Origin: Rubrobacter indicoceani
GTDB lineage: Bacteria > Actinomycetota > Rubrobacteria > Rubrobacterales > Rubrobacteraceae
DNA length: 64,000 nt
Assembly (NCBI RefSeq): GCF_003568865.1
Contig: NZ_CP031115.1
Span: forward strand, 2,294,001 to 2,358,000
Direction of reading: 5' to 3'
The notes below the pieces were generated by a model. The model searched no databases. It saw nothing but the letters and a program-made list of their open reading frames with translations, and had not been told where the DNA came from. Position 1 is the stretch's first letter; the number at the start of each line of letters is the position of its first letter. This document shows positions 31,950 through 39,460 of this stretch, piece by piece. A program made the translations under genes and the position numbers.

Positions 31950-32966
31950 TTGATCTCCCTTTACAGAACGCCGCTGCTCCTGCGTCCGTCCGGCTCACCG
32001 TTTGTCCGCGCGACGCTGGTTGCCCTGATCCTGTCCCTGACCGGAATTCTCTCGAGCTGCGGCGCCTCCCCGACGTCCACAACCCAGGGAGGGGGCTCCG
32101 CTTCCGGCGCATCGCCGGAGACAGCGGCCGGAACCACCGATGCGGGATACCCCCTGACGCTCACGGACGACGCGGGGCGCGAGGTAACGATAGACGGGGA
32201 GCCGGAGAACATCGCCTCGATGGCCCCGAGCATCACCGAGACGCTGTTCGCGGTCGGGGCCGGAGACCGGGTCGTCGGGGTGACGACCTCCGACGATTAC
32301 CCCGAGGAGGTAACGGACATCGAGACGGTCGGGGATTTCTCGGAGATCAACGTCGAGCAGGTTCTCGCTCTCGACACCGACCTTCTTTTCGTCTCCTTCG
32401 ACACCACCGCCGAGCGGGCCGACGAACTGGAGGAGCAGACGGACGCAGACGTGGTGGTCGTTGACCCCGGTACGCTCGATGAGGTTCTCGAGAGCGTCGA
32501 GCTTGTCGGTCGGGCCGCCGGGGAGCCGCAGAACGGGCGCAGGACGCAGGAAGAGATGCGCTCGGAGCTTGACGCTATAGAGTCGGCCGTGGCCGGGGAA
32601 CCGGAGCCGACGGTTTTCTACGAGGTCTTTGGAGATCCGCTCCAGACGGTCGGGCCGGGCAGCTTCATCGACGACGCCATCGGCGTGGCGGGCGGGGAGA
32701 ACATCGCCGCCGGGACGGGCGAGGCCTACCCGACCTACTCCGCCGAGACCGTTATAGAGCGCGACCCGGATTTCTACCTTGTCGGGAGCTTCTCCGGTAC
32801 GGATGCCGAGACCGTCGCCGAACGCCCCGGCTTCTCTAACCTGAGCGCGGTCGAGGGGGATCGGGTCAAGGTCATAGACGACGACCTTATCAGTCGCCCC
32901 GGCCCCCGCGTCGCGGACGGGGTGCGTCAGATCGCACAGGCCCTGCACCCGAACGCCGACCTCTGA
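31950..32966 (+). CDS. Cobalamin ABC transporter substrate-binding lipoprotein (BtuF-like)
   Basis: 338 residues. A signal peptide (LVALILSLTGIL) ends in the lipobox LSSC at about residue 34, then a Ser/Gly/Thr-rich linker and the periplasmic-binding fold of the BtuF/FhuD type: GREVTIDGEPENIASMAPSITETLFAVGAGDRVVGVT, NVEQVLALDTDLLF, DRVKVIDDDLISRPGPRV. It would bind B12 outside the membrane. The B12 riboswitch directly upstream supports this substrate. TTG start with AAGGAG upstream. The usual BtuC permease and BtuD ATPase genes are not adjacent, so it must use components encoded elsewhere. Confidence 0.9.
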   Translation: MISLYRTPLLLRPSGSPFVRATLVALILSLTGILSSCGASPTSTTQGGGSASGASPETAAGTTDAGYPLTLTDDAGREVTIDGEPENIASMAPSITETLFAVGAGDRVVGVTTSDDYPEEVTDIETVGDFSEINVEQVLALDTDLLFVSFDTTAERADELEEQTDADVVVVDPGTLDEVLESVELVGRAAGEPQNGRRTQEEMRSELDAIESAVAGEPEPTVFYEVFGDPLQTVGPGSFIDDAIGVAGGENIAAGTGEAYPTYSAETVIERDPDFYLVGSFSGTDAETVAERPGFSNLSAVEGDRVKVIDDDLISRPGPRVADGVRQIAQALHPNADL

Positions 32967-32984
32967 GTATCTGCCTGCGGTCTT

Positions 32985-33632
32985 TTACCTGCGGTCCGCC
33001 GCGGGCGGCTCTTCGTCGGTCGGGTCCAGGGCTTCCGGCGTGGTGGCTTCGGCCGTCCGGCCGCTGACAAGCAACAGATATCCCTGAACGGCGAGAAAGG
33101 CCGCGAGCCCGGCGAGCCCGGCTTCTACAAACGCCTGAGGTAGAACGGGCCACACGTAGCGCAGGGGGAAATAGCCCAGCCCGACCGCCAGCGAGAGAAC
33201 CCCGACCGAGTTCGTGGCAGAACCAGCGACCCCCGCCAGTGCGGCGGCCCTTGCCACCCCGCCCCGCCTCAGAAAAACAAACACGCCCCAGGCCACCGGG
33301 CCGATCAAAAGCCTCGGTATCAGGGCGACGACCGGGTCGCGGAAGATAGGCGCGCTGTAATCTATCCAGGAGAACCCCCCGAAGACCAGCCCGACGAACA
33401 CCCCGACCAGCGGCCCGCCGAACACCCCCGCGAGAACCGCCGGAACGTGCATCACCGTCGCGTTCCCGGTGGAGTTCGGGACCGGGATCAGCCCAAGCCC
33501 GCTCACCCCGAGGCCCAGCGTCAGAGCACCCAGCAGAAGACCGCCGAGAACCTTCCAGAACGCCGGCAATGAACCCGCAACACCACCGACCTTCTCCCCG
33601 GACGCACCGCCGATGTCTCTGGAATCAGTCAT
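32985..33632 (-). CDS. ECF transporter S component
   Basis: 215 residues with about six hydrophobic helices, including GGLLLGALTLGLGVSGLGLIPV, VPAVLAGVFGGPLVGVFVGLVFGGFSW and a C-terminal LAGLAAFLAVQGYLLLV. The P-x-x-x-N-A-T-V-M-H-V-P-A-V-L-A-G segment after helix 1 is typical of S components, the substrate-capturing membrane subunit that docks on a shared EcfA-EcfT module. That module is not in the window. Placement downstream of panB-panC suggests pantothenate or a precursor, but it has its own promoter and the substrate is not proven. ATG start at 33632. Confidence 0.82.
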   Translation of the reverse strand: MTDSRDIGGASGEKVGGVAGSLPAFWKVLGGLLLGALTLGLGVSGLGLIPVPNSTGNATVMHVPAVLAGVFGGPLVGVFVGLVFGGFSWIDYSAPIFRDPVVALIPRLLIGPVAWGVFVFLRRGGVARAAALAGVAGSATNSVGVLSLAVGLGYFPLRYVWPVLPQAFVEAGLAGLAAFLAVQGYLLLVSGRTAEATTPEALDPTDEEPPAADRR

Positions 33633-33670
33633 AGTATGCTTTTTCGCGCTCCCCCATAGGATACGGTTGG

Positions 33671-33700
33671 ATTATCCCGCACTCGTGCGCTGAGTGTCAA
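33671..33700 (-). promoter_or_regulatory. Promoter of the ECF S component with a dyad in the spacer
   Basis: On the minus strand: consensus -35 TTGACA (33695-33700), 18-base spacer, -10 GATAAT (33671-33676). The spacer contains the perfect dyad CGCAC-GA-GTGCG (33678-33689), well placed for a repressor to block RNA polymerase. The leader is about 35 bases. Confidence 0.7.
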
Positions 33701-33722
33701 ATGGTTCGGGTGGGTTTTCGGG

Positions 33723-34595
33723 CTACGGGGTCTGCAGCGGGAGGTTGTCTATAAGGCGGGTGCGTCCGACCTTTGCGGCGACAAGGGCGCGGGCCGGGCG
33801 CGCGCCGAGGTCATCGAGCGGCGCGAGCGTCTCGGCGTCCACGACGGCGACGTACCTCGGTTCGACAAGCGGCTCGGTGCGTAAGACTTCCTCCATCTCG
33901 GGGGAGATCTTCTTTGCGTCCCGGACGCCGCTTTCGGCGAGCTTCCGTCCCGCTTGCAGGGCGCGGTGGATCACCGTCGCGGCCTTTCGTTCTTTTTCCG
34001 AGAGGTAGGCGTTGCGGCTGCTCAGGGCGAGGCCGTCGGGCTCGCGGACGATCGGGCAGCCGACTATCTCGGAGCCGACCAGAAGCTCCCGCGCGACTTT
34101 CCTGATGACCTGGAGCTGCTGGTAGTCTTTCTCTCCGAAGTAGGCCCGGTCGGGTCGCCCTGCAAGTAGCAGCATCGTAACGACGGTGGCCACACCCCGG
34201 AAGTGCTCCGGTCGGTCCTCGCCTTCGAGGATGGTCGCGACGTCGCCGACCTCCACGTAGGAGCGCCTCCCCGAGCCGAGGTCAGAGCCGGACTCGCCGT
34301 ACATCGCCTCCGTCGTCGGGGTGAAGACGGCGTCGCAGCCCGCCCCGGCGAGCATCCGGCCGTCGCCCTCGATGTCGCGGGGGTACTTCTCGAAGTCCTC
34401 GCCCGCCGCGAACTGGGTCGGGTTCACGAAGATCGAGGCTACTACCCGGTCGCACTCCGAGGCCGCCCGCCGGACAAGCGAGAGGTGTCCCTCGTGGAGC
34501 GCGCCCATCGTGGGTACGAGCCCGACGGTGAGGCCGTCCGAACGCCACCCGTCCGAGGCCCGGCGCAGCCCGTCCGGGGTCTGGAAGGTCTGCAT
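33723..34595 (-). CDS. panC: Pantoate--beta-alanine ligase
   Basis: 290 residues. It has the cytidylyltransferase-type motifs PTMGALHEGHLSLVRRA (HxGH) and the later SSRNAYLSEKER (KMSKS-equivalent), plus FVNPTQF, YPRDIEGD, PEHFRGVATVV and YFGEKDYQQLQVI. It joins pantoate and beta-alanine with ATP to make pantothenate, the CoA precursor. The start follows the panB stop by one base, so the two are coupled. The length is normal and all core motifs are intact. Confidence 0.97.
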   Translation of the reverse strand: MQTFQTPDGLRRASDGWRSDGLTVGLVPTMGALHEGHLSLVRRAASECDRVVASIFVNPTQFAAGEDFEKYPRDIEGDGRMLAGAGCDAVFTPTTEAMYGESGSDLGSGRRSYVEVGDVATILEGEDRPEHFRGVATVVTMLLLAGRPDRAYFGEKDYQQLQVIRKVARELLVGSEIVGCPIVREPDGLALSSRNAYLSEKERKAATVIHRALQAGRKLAESGVRDAKKISPEMEEVLRTEPLVEPRYVAVVDAETLAPLDDLGARPARALVAAKVGRTRLIDNLPLQTP

Positions 34596-34596
34596 G

Positions 34597-35433
34597 CTAG
34601 CTCCAGCTTTCGAGTTCTTCCGGGTCCATCGCCCAGCCGTTCTCCGGGCCGGGGAAGCCCCCGCCTTTCACCTCGCGGACAAAGTCCCGCGTCGCCCCCG
34701 AGAGCAGCTCGTGCGCCTCGGCGTAGCGGCGAGCGAAGCGCAGCTTTTTCGGCGAGAGGCCCACGAGATCGTGCCAGACCAGCACCTGCGCGTCCGTGTC
34801 CGGCCCCGCCCCGATGCCGACGGTCGAGATGGAGAGCTCCCCCGTTACCCGCGCGGCGACCTCCGAGGGAACGACCTCCAGCACGACCCCGAAACACCCG
34901 GCCTCCTGAAGCCTTTTCGCGCCGTCGAGGATAAGGCTCGCGGCCTCGTTTGTCTTGCCCTGCACCACACCCTCGAAGTTGTTGGAGGACTGCGGGGTGT
35001 AGCCGAGGTGTCCCATAACGGGGACGCCGAGCTGCGTCAGGACCGAGGCGGCCTCGACGACGAGCGGTCCCGAGCCTTCAAGCTTGACGGCGTTCGCTCC
35101 GGCCCGCATAAGGCGGGCGGCGTTCTCTGCGGCCTGCCCGGCGGTGGCGTAGGCGGCAAACGGAAGGTCCGAGACGATGGGGATGCCGGGGTTTTCGGAG
35201 GATCTCACGCCGCGCGAGACGGCTTCGGTATGGTGGAGCATCGACTCCATCGTAACCGCGACGGTCCCGTCGTAGCCGAGGACGACGTTCCCCATCGAGT
35301 CCCCGACAAGGATGGTATCGGCCCCGGCGTCGGCGGCGAGCGCGGCGGTCGGGGCGTCGTAGAGCGAGATCATCACTACCTTCTCGCCGGATTTCTTTGC
35401 CTGTCTGAAGAGTTTCACGGGGGATGTATTCAT
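34597..35433 (-). CDS. panB: 3-methyl-2-oxobutanoate hydroxymethyltransferase
   Basis: 278 residues. Motifs are MISLYDAPTAALAADAGADTILVGDSMGNVVLGYDGT (metal-binding D), ADLPF-type SDLPFAAYATAG, AVKLEGSG, VMGHLGYTPQS and the catalytic GIGAGPDTDAQVLVWHDLVGL. It transfers a hydroxymethyl group from methylene-THF to 2-oxoisovalerate, a product of valine metabolism. It is the first gene of panB-panC. A TAGAAT box lies 9 bases before the ATG, so the leader is only a few bases or absent. Confidence 0.97.
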   Translation of the reverse strand: MNTSPVKLFRQAKKSGEKVVMISLYDAPTAALAADAGADTILVGDSMGNVVLGYDGTVAVTMESMLHHTEAVSRGVRSSENPGIPIVSDLPFAAYATAGQAAENAARLMRAGANAVKLEGSGPLVVEAASVLTQLGVPVMGHLGYTPQSSNNFEGVVQGKTNEAASLILDGAKRLQEAGCFGVVLEVVPSEVAARVTGELSISTVGIGAGPDTDAQVLVWHDLVGLSPKKLRFARRYAEAHELLSGATRDFVREVKGGGFPGPENGWAMDPEELESWS

Positions 35434-35627
35434 GGCCGCGATATTCTAGCCGATGCTTCGCCCGTTACCCGCCGAAAAGATTATTTCGCCGAGCCGAGGC
35501 GGTCCGGGGCTTCCGAAGAGCACCTCCGGTTCAGGGAGTTTAGGGAGAGCACGAAACTGGGAAAACCTTCCCCCGAAGGATTCTATTCCTCGAATATTTC
35601 ACGCTCGCTTTACGAAAGGAACCCCAG

Positions 35628-36353
35628 ATGAGCAGGTTTGTTCTGGTACACGGAGCGTTTCATGGTGGTTGGACGTGGGACAAGGTCGCCCCGATCCTTG
35701 AAGAATCCGGCCACGAGACCGACGCCCCGGACCTCCCCGGCCACGGCTCCGACGCGACGCCCGCCGCGCAGGTCACGATGCAGTCCTATGTAGACCGGGT
35801 CGTGGAATCGCTGGATGCATCCGTCGAGCCGGTCGTTCTGGTCGGGCACAGCATGGCCGGGGCCGTGATCTCACAGGCCGCCGACGCGAGGCCGGAGAAG
35901 GTCGCCGGGCTTGTCTACCTCTCGGCGTTTATTCTGAAGGACGGTGAATCCATCTTCGGGGTCTCGCAGGCAGACGGCGGCTCGAAGCTGGCCCCGAGCC
36001 TGGAGCCGAACGAACAGGAGGGTTACGCCACCCTGAAGTCCGGCGGCCTGAAGGAATCGCTCTACAACGACTGTACGGACAACGAGGTGGCGCAGGTCGA
36101 GGAACGCCTGACACCGCAGCCGCTTGCCCCGCTGGCGACGCCCGTGAGCCTCACGGGGGCGTTTGCGAACGTTCCGCGGGCGTACATCGAGAGCACCGAC
36201 GACAACGCCGTCAGCCTCGATGTGCAGCGCGGGATGCAGGCCGAGTTCCCGTGCGACCCCGTTATCTCGCTCGACACCTCGCACTGCTCGTACTTCATCA
36301 AGGACCCGGAGAAACTCGCGGGTCACCTCGACTCCATAGCAAAGGGCGTGTAA
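35628..36353 (+). CDS. Alpha/beta hydrolase (salicylate esterase/hydroxynitrile lyase-like), copy 1
   Basis: 241 residues. The fold begins SRFVLVHGAFHGGWTWDKV with the HG oxyanion loop; the nucleophile is Ser75 in VLVGHSMAG, the acid is near Asp191 (ESTDDNAV) and the base is His219 (TSHCSYFIKDPEKLA). This short type without a large cap is related to plant methyl esterases and bacterial EstC-like enzymes. The substrate is unknown. ATG start with AAAGGA upstream. It is a tandem paralogue of the next gene, with similarity along the full length. It is divergent from panB. Confidence 0.9.
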   Translation: MSRFVLVHGAFHGGWTWDKVAPILEESGHETDAPDLPGHGSDATPAAQVTMQSYVDRVVESLDASVEPVVLVGHSMAGAVISQAADARPEKVAGLVYLSAFILKDGESIFGVSQADGGSKLAPSLEPNEQEGYATLKSGGLKESLYNDCTDNEVAQVEERLTPQPLAPLATPVSLTGAFANVPRAYIESTDDNAVSLDVQRGMQAEFPCDPVISLDTSHCSYFIKDPEKLAGHLDSIAKGV

Positions 36354-36466
36354 GGAAGAACGGGCCTTCCGCCGCACCGACCGAATCGGTCCTGCGACGG
36401 TGCTGGTTTGAGGGTCTGTATTTCCGTCCGGTTGTTCAGCGGCAAAATGAGCAGAAGGAGGTTCGG

Positions 36467-37180
36467 GTGAGCAGGTTTGTTCTGGTTCATGGTGCTTGGC
36501 ACGGGGCGTGGTGCTGGGCCAAAGTCGTTCCGCTTCTTGAGAAAGCCGGACATGAGGTGGTAGTCTTCGACCTCCCCGGGCACGGCGACGACGAAACGGA
36601 GACGGGCGAAGTCTCGCTGCAGGCCTACACCGACCGCGTCGTGGAGGCGCTCGACGCCTCGGAGCAGGGGTCTGTGCTCGTCGGGCATTCGATGGGCGGG
36701 CTTCCCATCTCGGAGGCCGCCGAGGCCCGACCGCAGAAGGTCGAGAAGCTTGTCTTTCTGACGGCGTTCATGCTCCGGGACGGCCAGACCCTGCTCGAGG
36801 TCGCCGGGCCGGACAGGGGGCTCGTTATCCCGAACCTTGAGTTCACGGACGACCGGGCCGCCTTCAGGGTCACGGACGACAAGCTCGTTGACGCCTTCTA
36901 CGCCGACTGCTCGGAAAGTGACGTGGCGAACGCGCGAAGAAAGCTTGTGTGGCAGGCCGCCGCGCCGTTTGCGACGCCCGTAAAGGTGACGGAGGTTTCG
37001 GCGGGCATCCCGAGGGCGTACATCGAGTGCACGGACGACCGGGCCATAACCATCGAGACGCAGCGAAACATGCAGTCCGCTTACGGTGCCGCCGAGGTTG
37101 TTACGATGCAGACAAGCCACTCGCCGTTTCTCTCGCAGCCCGAAGAACTCGCGAAGAACCTCGACAAGATTGCCGCCTGA
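36467..37180 (+). CDS. Alpha/beta hydrolase, copy 2
   Basis: 237 residues, paralogue of the preceding gene. SRFVLVHGAWHGAWCWAKV opens the fold, the nucleophile is Ser75 in VLVGHSMGG, and the C-terminal His is in TSHSPFLSQPEELAKNLDKIA. The GTG at 36467 follows AAGGAGG. A seven-codon frame ATG...TGA that includes this ribosome-binding site ends on the GTGA start overlap and may couple translation. Loop regions around the active site differ from copy 1 (for example KLAPSLEP against GLVIPNLEF), which points to different substrates after duplication. Confidence 0.9.
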   Translation: MSRFVLVHGAWHGAWCWAKVVPLLEKAGHEVVVFDLPGHGDDETETGEVSLQAYTDRVVEALDASEQGSVLVGHSMGGLPISEAAEARPQKVEKLVFLTAFMLRDGQTLLEVAGPDRGLVIPNLEFTDDRAAFRVTDDKLVDAFYADCSESDVANARRKLVWQAAAPFATPVKVTEVSAGIPRAYIECTDDRAITIETQRNMQSAYGAAEVVTMQTSHSPFLSQPEELAKNLDKIAA

Positions 37181-37307
37181 GGCGTTGAACCCGCCCCCGG
37201 AGGACCACTCGCCGCCTTCGCCCGCACTACGGTCGGTCAGGGAAAACATCCGTGCTCTGTACGCTGGAGTCGGGCCTCGGCGCTGATCTTCTAGAAGGTC
37301 GGACGGC

Positions 37308-37436
37308 TCAGAACAAAGCGCAGAGGATATACAGAAGCACGACAAAGAAGATAACGAGCAGGCCGGACATACCGGCAAAGAACAGGTTTCTCGTGTGCCT
37401 CGGGTTGTAGGATCTGCGCTCGGTCAGCCCTCGCAT
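37308..37436 (-). CDS. 42-residue single-helix membrane protein
   Basis: Sequence starts MRGLTERRSYNPRHTRNLFF and ends in a single hydrophobic helix (SGLLVIFFVVLLYILCALF). The basic N-terminus should stay in the cytoplasm. AGAGGA lies about 8 bases upstream of the ATG at 37436. No family is known to me. It lies between the tandem hydrolases (plus) and the S8 protease (minus), beyond a hairpin, so it is probably transcribed on its own. Confidence 0.55.
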   Translation of the reverse strand: MRGLTERRSYNPRHTRNLFFAGMSGLLVIFFVVLLYILCALF

Positions 37437-37543
37437 CTCGGTTCCTCTCTTTTTTCTCCGACCCTTCACAGATATTAGATGCACCGGAGGCGTTGATTAA
37501 ATACACGGGCGGTGAGGGGCTCGGACAGATTGAGCCCGGAGGA

Positions 37544-37579
37544 AGAACCCCGCGTCCGGTGCGTCCGGTGCGGGGTTCT
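37544..37579. terminator. Hairpin terminator next to the S8 protease stop
   Basis: AGAACCCCGC (37544-37553) pairs perfectly with GCGGGGTTCT (37570-37579); the loop holds a tandem GTCCGGTGC. In the plus direction CGGTTTT follows. It lies about 30 bases beyond the S8 protease stop on the minus strand, so it may work in both directions. Confidence 0.6.
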
Positions 37580-37607
37580 CGGTTTTCAAGGGCGGTCTTC
37601 TGGGCGG

Positions 37608-39224
37608 CTAGCGGCGGACTACGCGGAAGCTCCAGCTCCGGCTGGTGGATTTCCCGAGGGCGTCGGTCGCGGTGACACGAACGCCCGTAGCGCCGTAGGG
37701 CAGCCGCGCGGACCTGAAGCTCAGTTGCCCGGTGGAGGGGTTGTAGTTGAAGTTCGTGCGTTCCGCGCCCCGGACAAAGACCCGGATGTTCGATTTCGCA
37801 AGGGTGGAGCCGGGGTCCCTCACCGTTGCGGCTAAGGCGGGGGTGCGGGTCTTGACCCGCGCCCCCGGACCGGGGCTTCCCGGGGTTACCGTCGGAGCGA
37901 GGTTGGACGCCGCGAGGCTGCGGGCGGCGTCGGCGTGTCCCGAGCCGAGGCGGGCGTCGTTCAGGTTGCGGGCCGAGGACGTTATTATCCCTTCGATGCT
38001 CGCGTTTGCCGACCCGTCGTCATCGTCTGGGGCGGCAGGGAGGCTCGGGCGCACCGAGCGGATCAGGGCCGCCTGACCGGCCACGAACGGCGCGGCCATC
38101 GAGGTCCCGGTCCAGGAAGCGTAGCCGTCCGTCGGGAAGGGGCTGTGGATATCCTCGCCGGGTGCGGCGACATCCACCCACTCACCCCCGAAGCTCGTGA
38201 ACTCCGACTTCTGCTCCGCCGCGTCTACGGAGGCGACCGAGATCATGCCATCCTCCGCCGCCGGGTACTGCTCGACGACGGTGTTGTTGTTGCCGGCCGA
38301 GCCCACCACGACAACGCCCTCCCGCGGCACACCTTCGACCGCGGGGACATCGTCGTCCTCCGGCTCCGCGAGCTCTTCGAATACGTCTTCCAGAAGCTCG
38401 GATTCCTCCGAAGAGCCGAGGCTCAGGTTGACCACGTCCGCGCCGCGCCGAACGGTCCCCTGGACGGCCTCCGCGATCAGGAACACATCTCCCCGGCCCT
38501 CGGCATCGAGGACGCGCATCGGCATGATCCTCGCCTCCGGCGCGGTGAGATGTACGATTCCGGCGACGTGCGTGCCGTGCCCGACCAGCGCCCCGCTCGC
38601 CGCTTCGGAGGGGTCTGAGTCATCGTCAACGTAGTCGTATCCGGAGACGAGGCTTCCGGAGAGTTCCGGGTGATCGGTCTGCACGCCGGTGTCCAGCACC
38701 GCGACCGTCGTACCCGCGCCTCTGGAGGTCCGGTGCGCCGCCCCCAGCCTCATCGCCCCGGCGGCGTACTGGTCGGAGTAGTTCGGCTCGGAACTCGCCG
38801 CCGGAGCGTAGTCGCTGCGCGCCCTGTGTCTCGGGTTCCCTTCCGGTGTCTCCACGATGTAGTTCGGCTCGGCGTAGAGAAGGCTCCGGTCGCTCTCCAT
38901 CGTCTCGGTGAGGTCTTCGGTGGAGCCGCTTGCGGGGGCTTGCAGAAGGTATATCTTCCCGCTCGCAAGCACCGCGTCCTTCGTGCTCGTGCCGTAACGC
39001 TGGTTGATCTGGTCTATCGTCGCCCCGGAACGCGGGTCTATCTTGGCGACTATCTCCCCGGTCGCGGCTTCGTCATCCTCGTCGGCCAGCGCGGGGGTAG
39101 AACCCGATGCGAGAACCGGCACGAGCAGGGCGAGAAATACAAAGAACGCCGCTCTTCGGAGTTTGCGGACAGCCTCCCCGTCGCTTTCGTATATGCAGGT
39201 CGCTGCACCGTCCGGGTCTCTCAC
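37608..39224 (-). CDS. S8 family (subtilisin-like) serine protease, secreted
   Basis: About 538 residues from the GTG at 39224, chosen for AAGGAG 6 bases upstream. A signal peptide follows a charged lead (KLRRAAFFVFLALLVPVLASG...ALA). An I9-like propeptide region lies at about 50-140. The peptidase domain holds D178 (AVLDTGVQTDHP), H216 (GHGTHVAGI), the oxyanion N312 (SAGNNN) and S375 (GTSMAAPFVAG). An acidic insertion (ELLEDVFEELAEPEDDD) sits near 276-292. The C-terminal 100 residues form an Ig-like beta domain. It is the last gene of the sigma/TPR-CHAT cluster, downstream of the TPR-CHAT gene on the same strand. Confidence 0.93.
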   Translation of the reverse strand: MRDPDGAATCIYESDGEAVRKLRRAAFFVFLALLVPVLASGSTPALADEDDEAATGEIVAKIDPRSGATIDQINQRYGTSTKDAVLASGKIYLLQAPASGSTEDLTETMESDRSLLYAEPNYIVETPEGNPRHRARSDYAPAASSEPNYSDQYAAGAMRLGAAHRTSRGAGTTVAVLDTGVQTDHPELSGSLVSGYDYVDDDSDPSEAASGALVGHGTHVAGIVHLTAPEARIMPMRVLDAEGRGDVFLIAEAVQGTVRRGADVVNLSLGSSEESELLEDVFEELAEPEDDDVPAVEGVPREGVVVVGSAGNNNTVVEQYPAAEDGMISVASVDAAEQKSEFTSFGGEWVDVAAPGEDIHSPFPTDGYASWTGTSMAAPFVAGQAALIRSVRPSLPAAPDDDDGSANASIEGIITSSARNLNDARLGSGHADAARSLAASNLAPTVTPGSPGPGARVKTRTPALAATVRDPGSTLAKSNIRVFVRGAERTNFNYNPSTGQLSFRSARLPYGATGVRVTATDALGKSTSRSWSFRVVRR

Positions 39225-39280
39225 TCTGCGCTCCTTGCCTCCGGGTTCACCGATTCGGGTTTGTCTCTCTTTTGATCCAT
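39221..39280 (-). CDS. 19-codon leader frame overlapping the S8 protease start
   Basis: A short frame starts ATG at 39280 and reads MDQKRDKPESVNPEARSAE. Its TGA overlaps the GTG start of the protease (GTGA). It contains the protease ribosome-binding site. GGAG lies about 11 bases upstream of its ATG. It could couple or regulate protease translation; it may also be chance. Confidence 0.35.
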   Translation of the reverse strand: MDQKRDKPESVNPEARSAE

Positions 39281-39460
39281 GCGCTCGGGATCTCCGGTTG
39301 ATACACGCATTTTGTCGTTGCCCGCTGGTTTTCGGGCGATCTCCTGCAGGAAAAGGCGTCATCATGCTATTGGCCCTTCCTGAAGCGGAGATTAAAGCGG
39401 GATTAGAAAGCTCTCATAAACGCCCGACGCTCGGAGATGCCTTGCGGCCCCCGGCGCGGG

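Noticed and set aside
35628-37180. The tandem alpha/beta hydrolases as an assembly duplication.
   Set aside because: The two copies differ throughout, including active-site loops, so they are diverged paralogues rather than a duplicated contig end.
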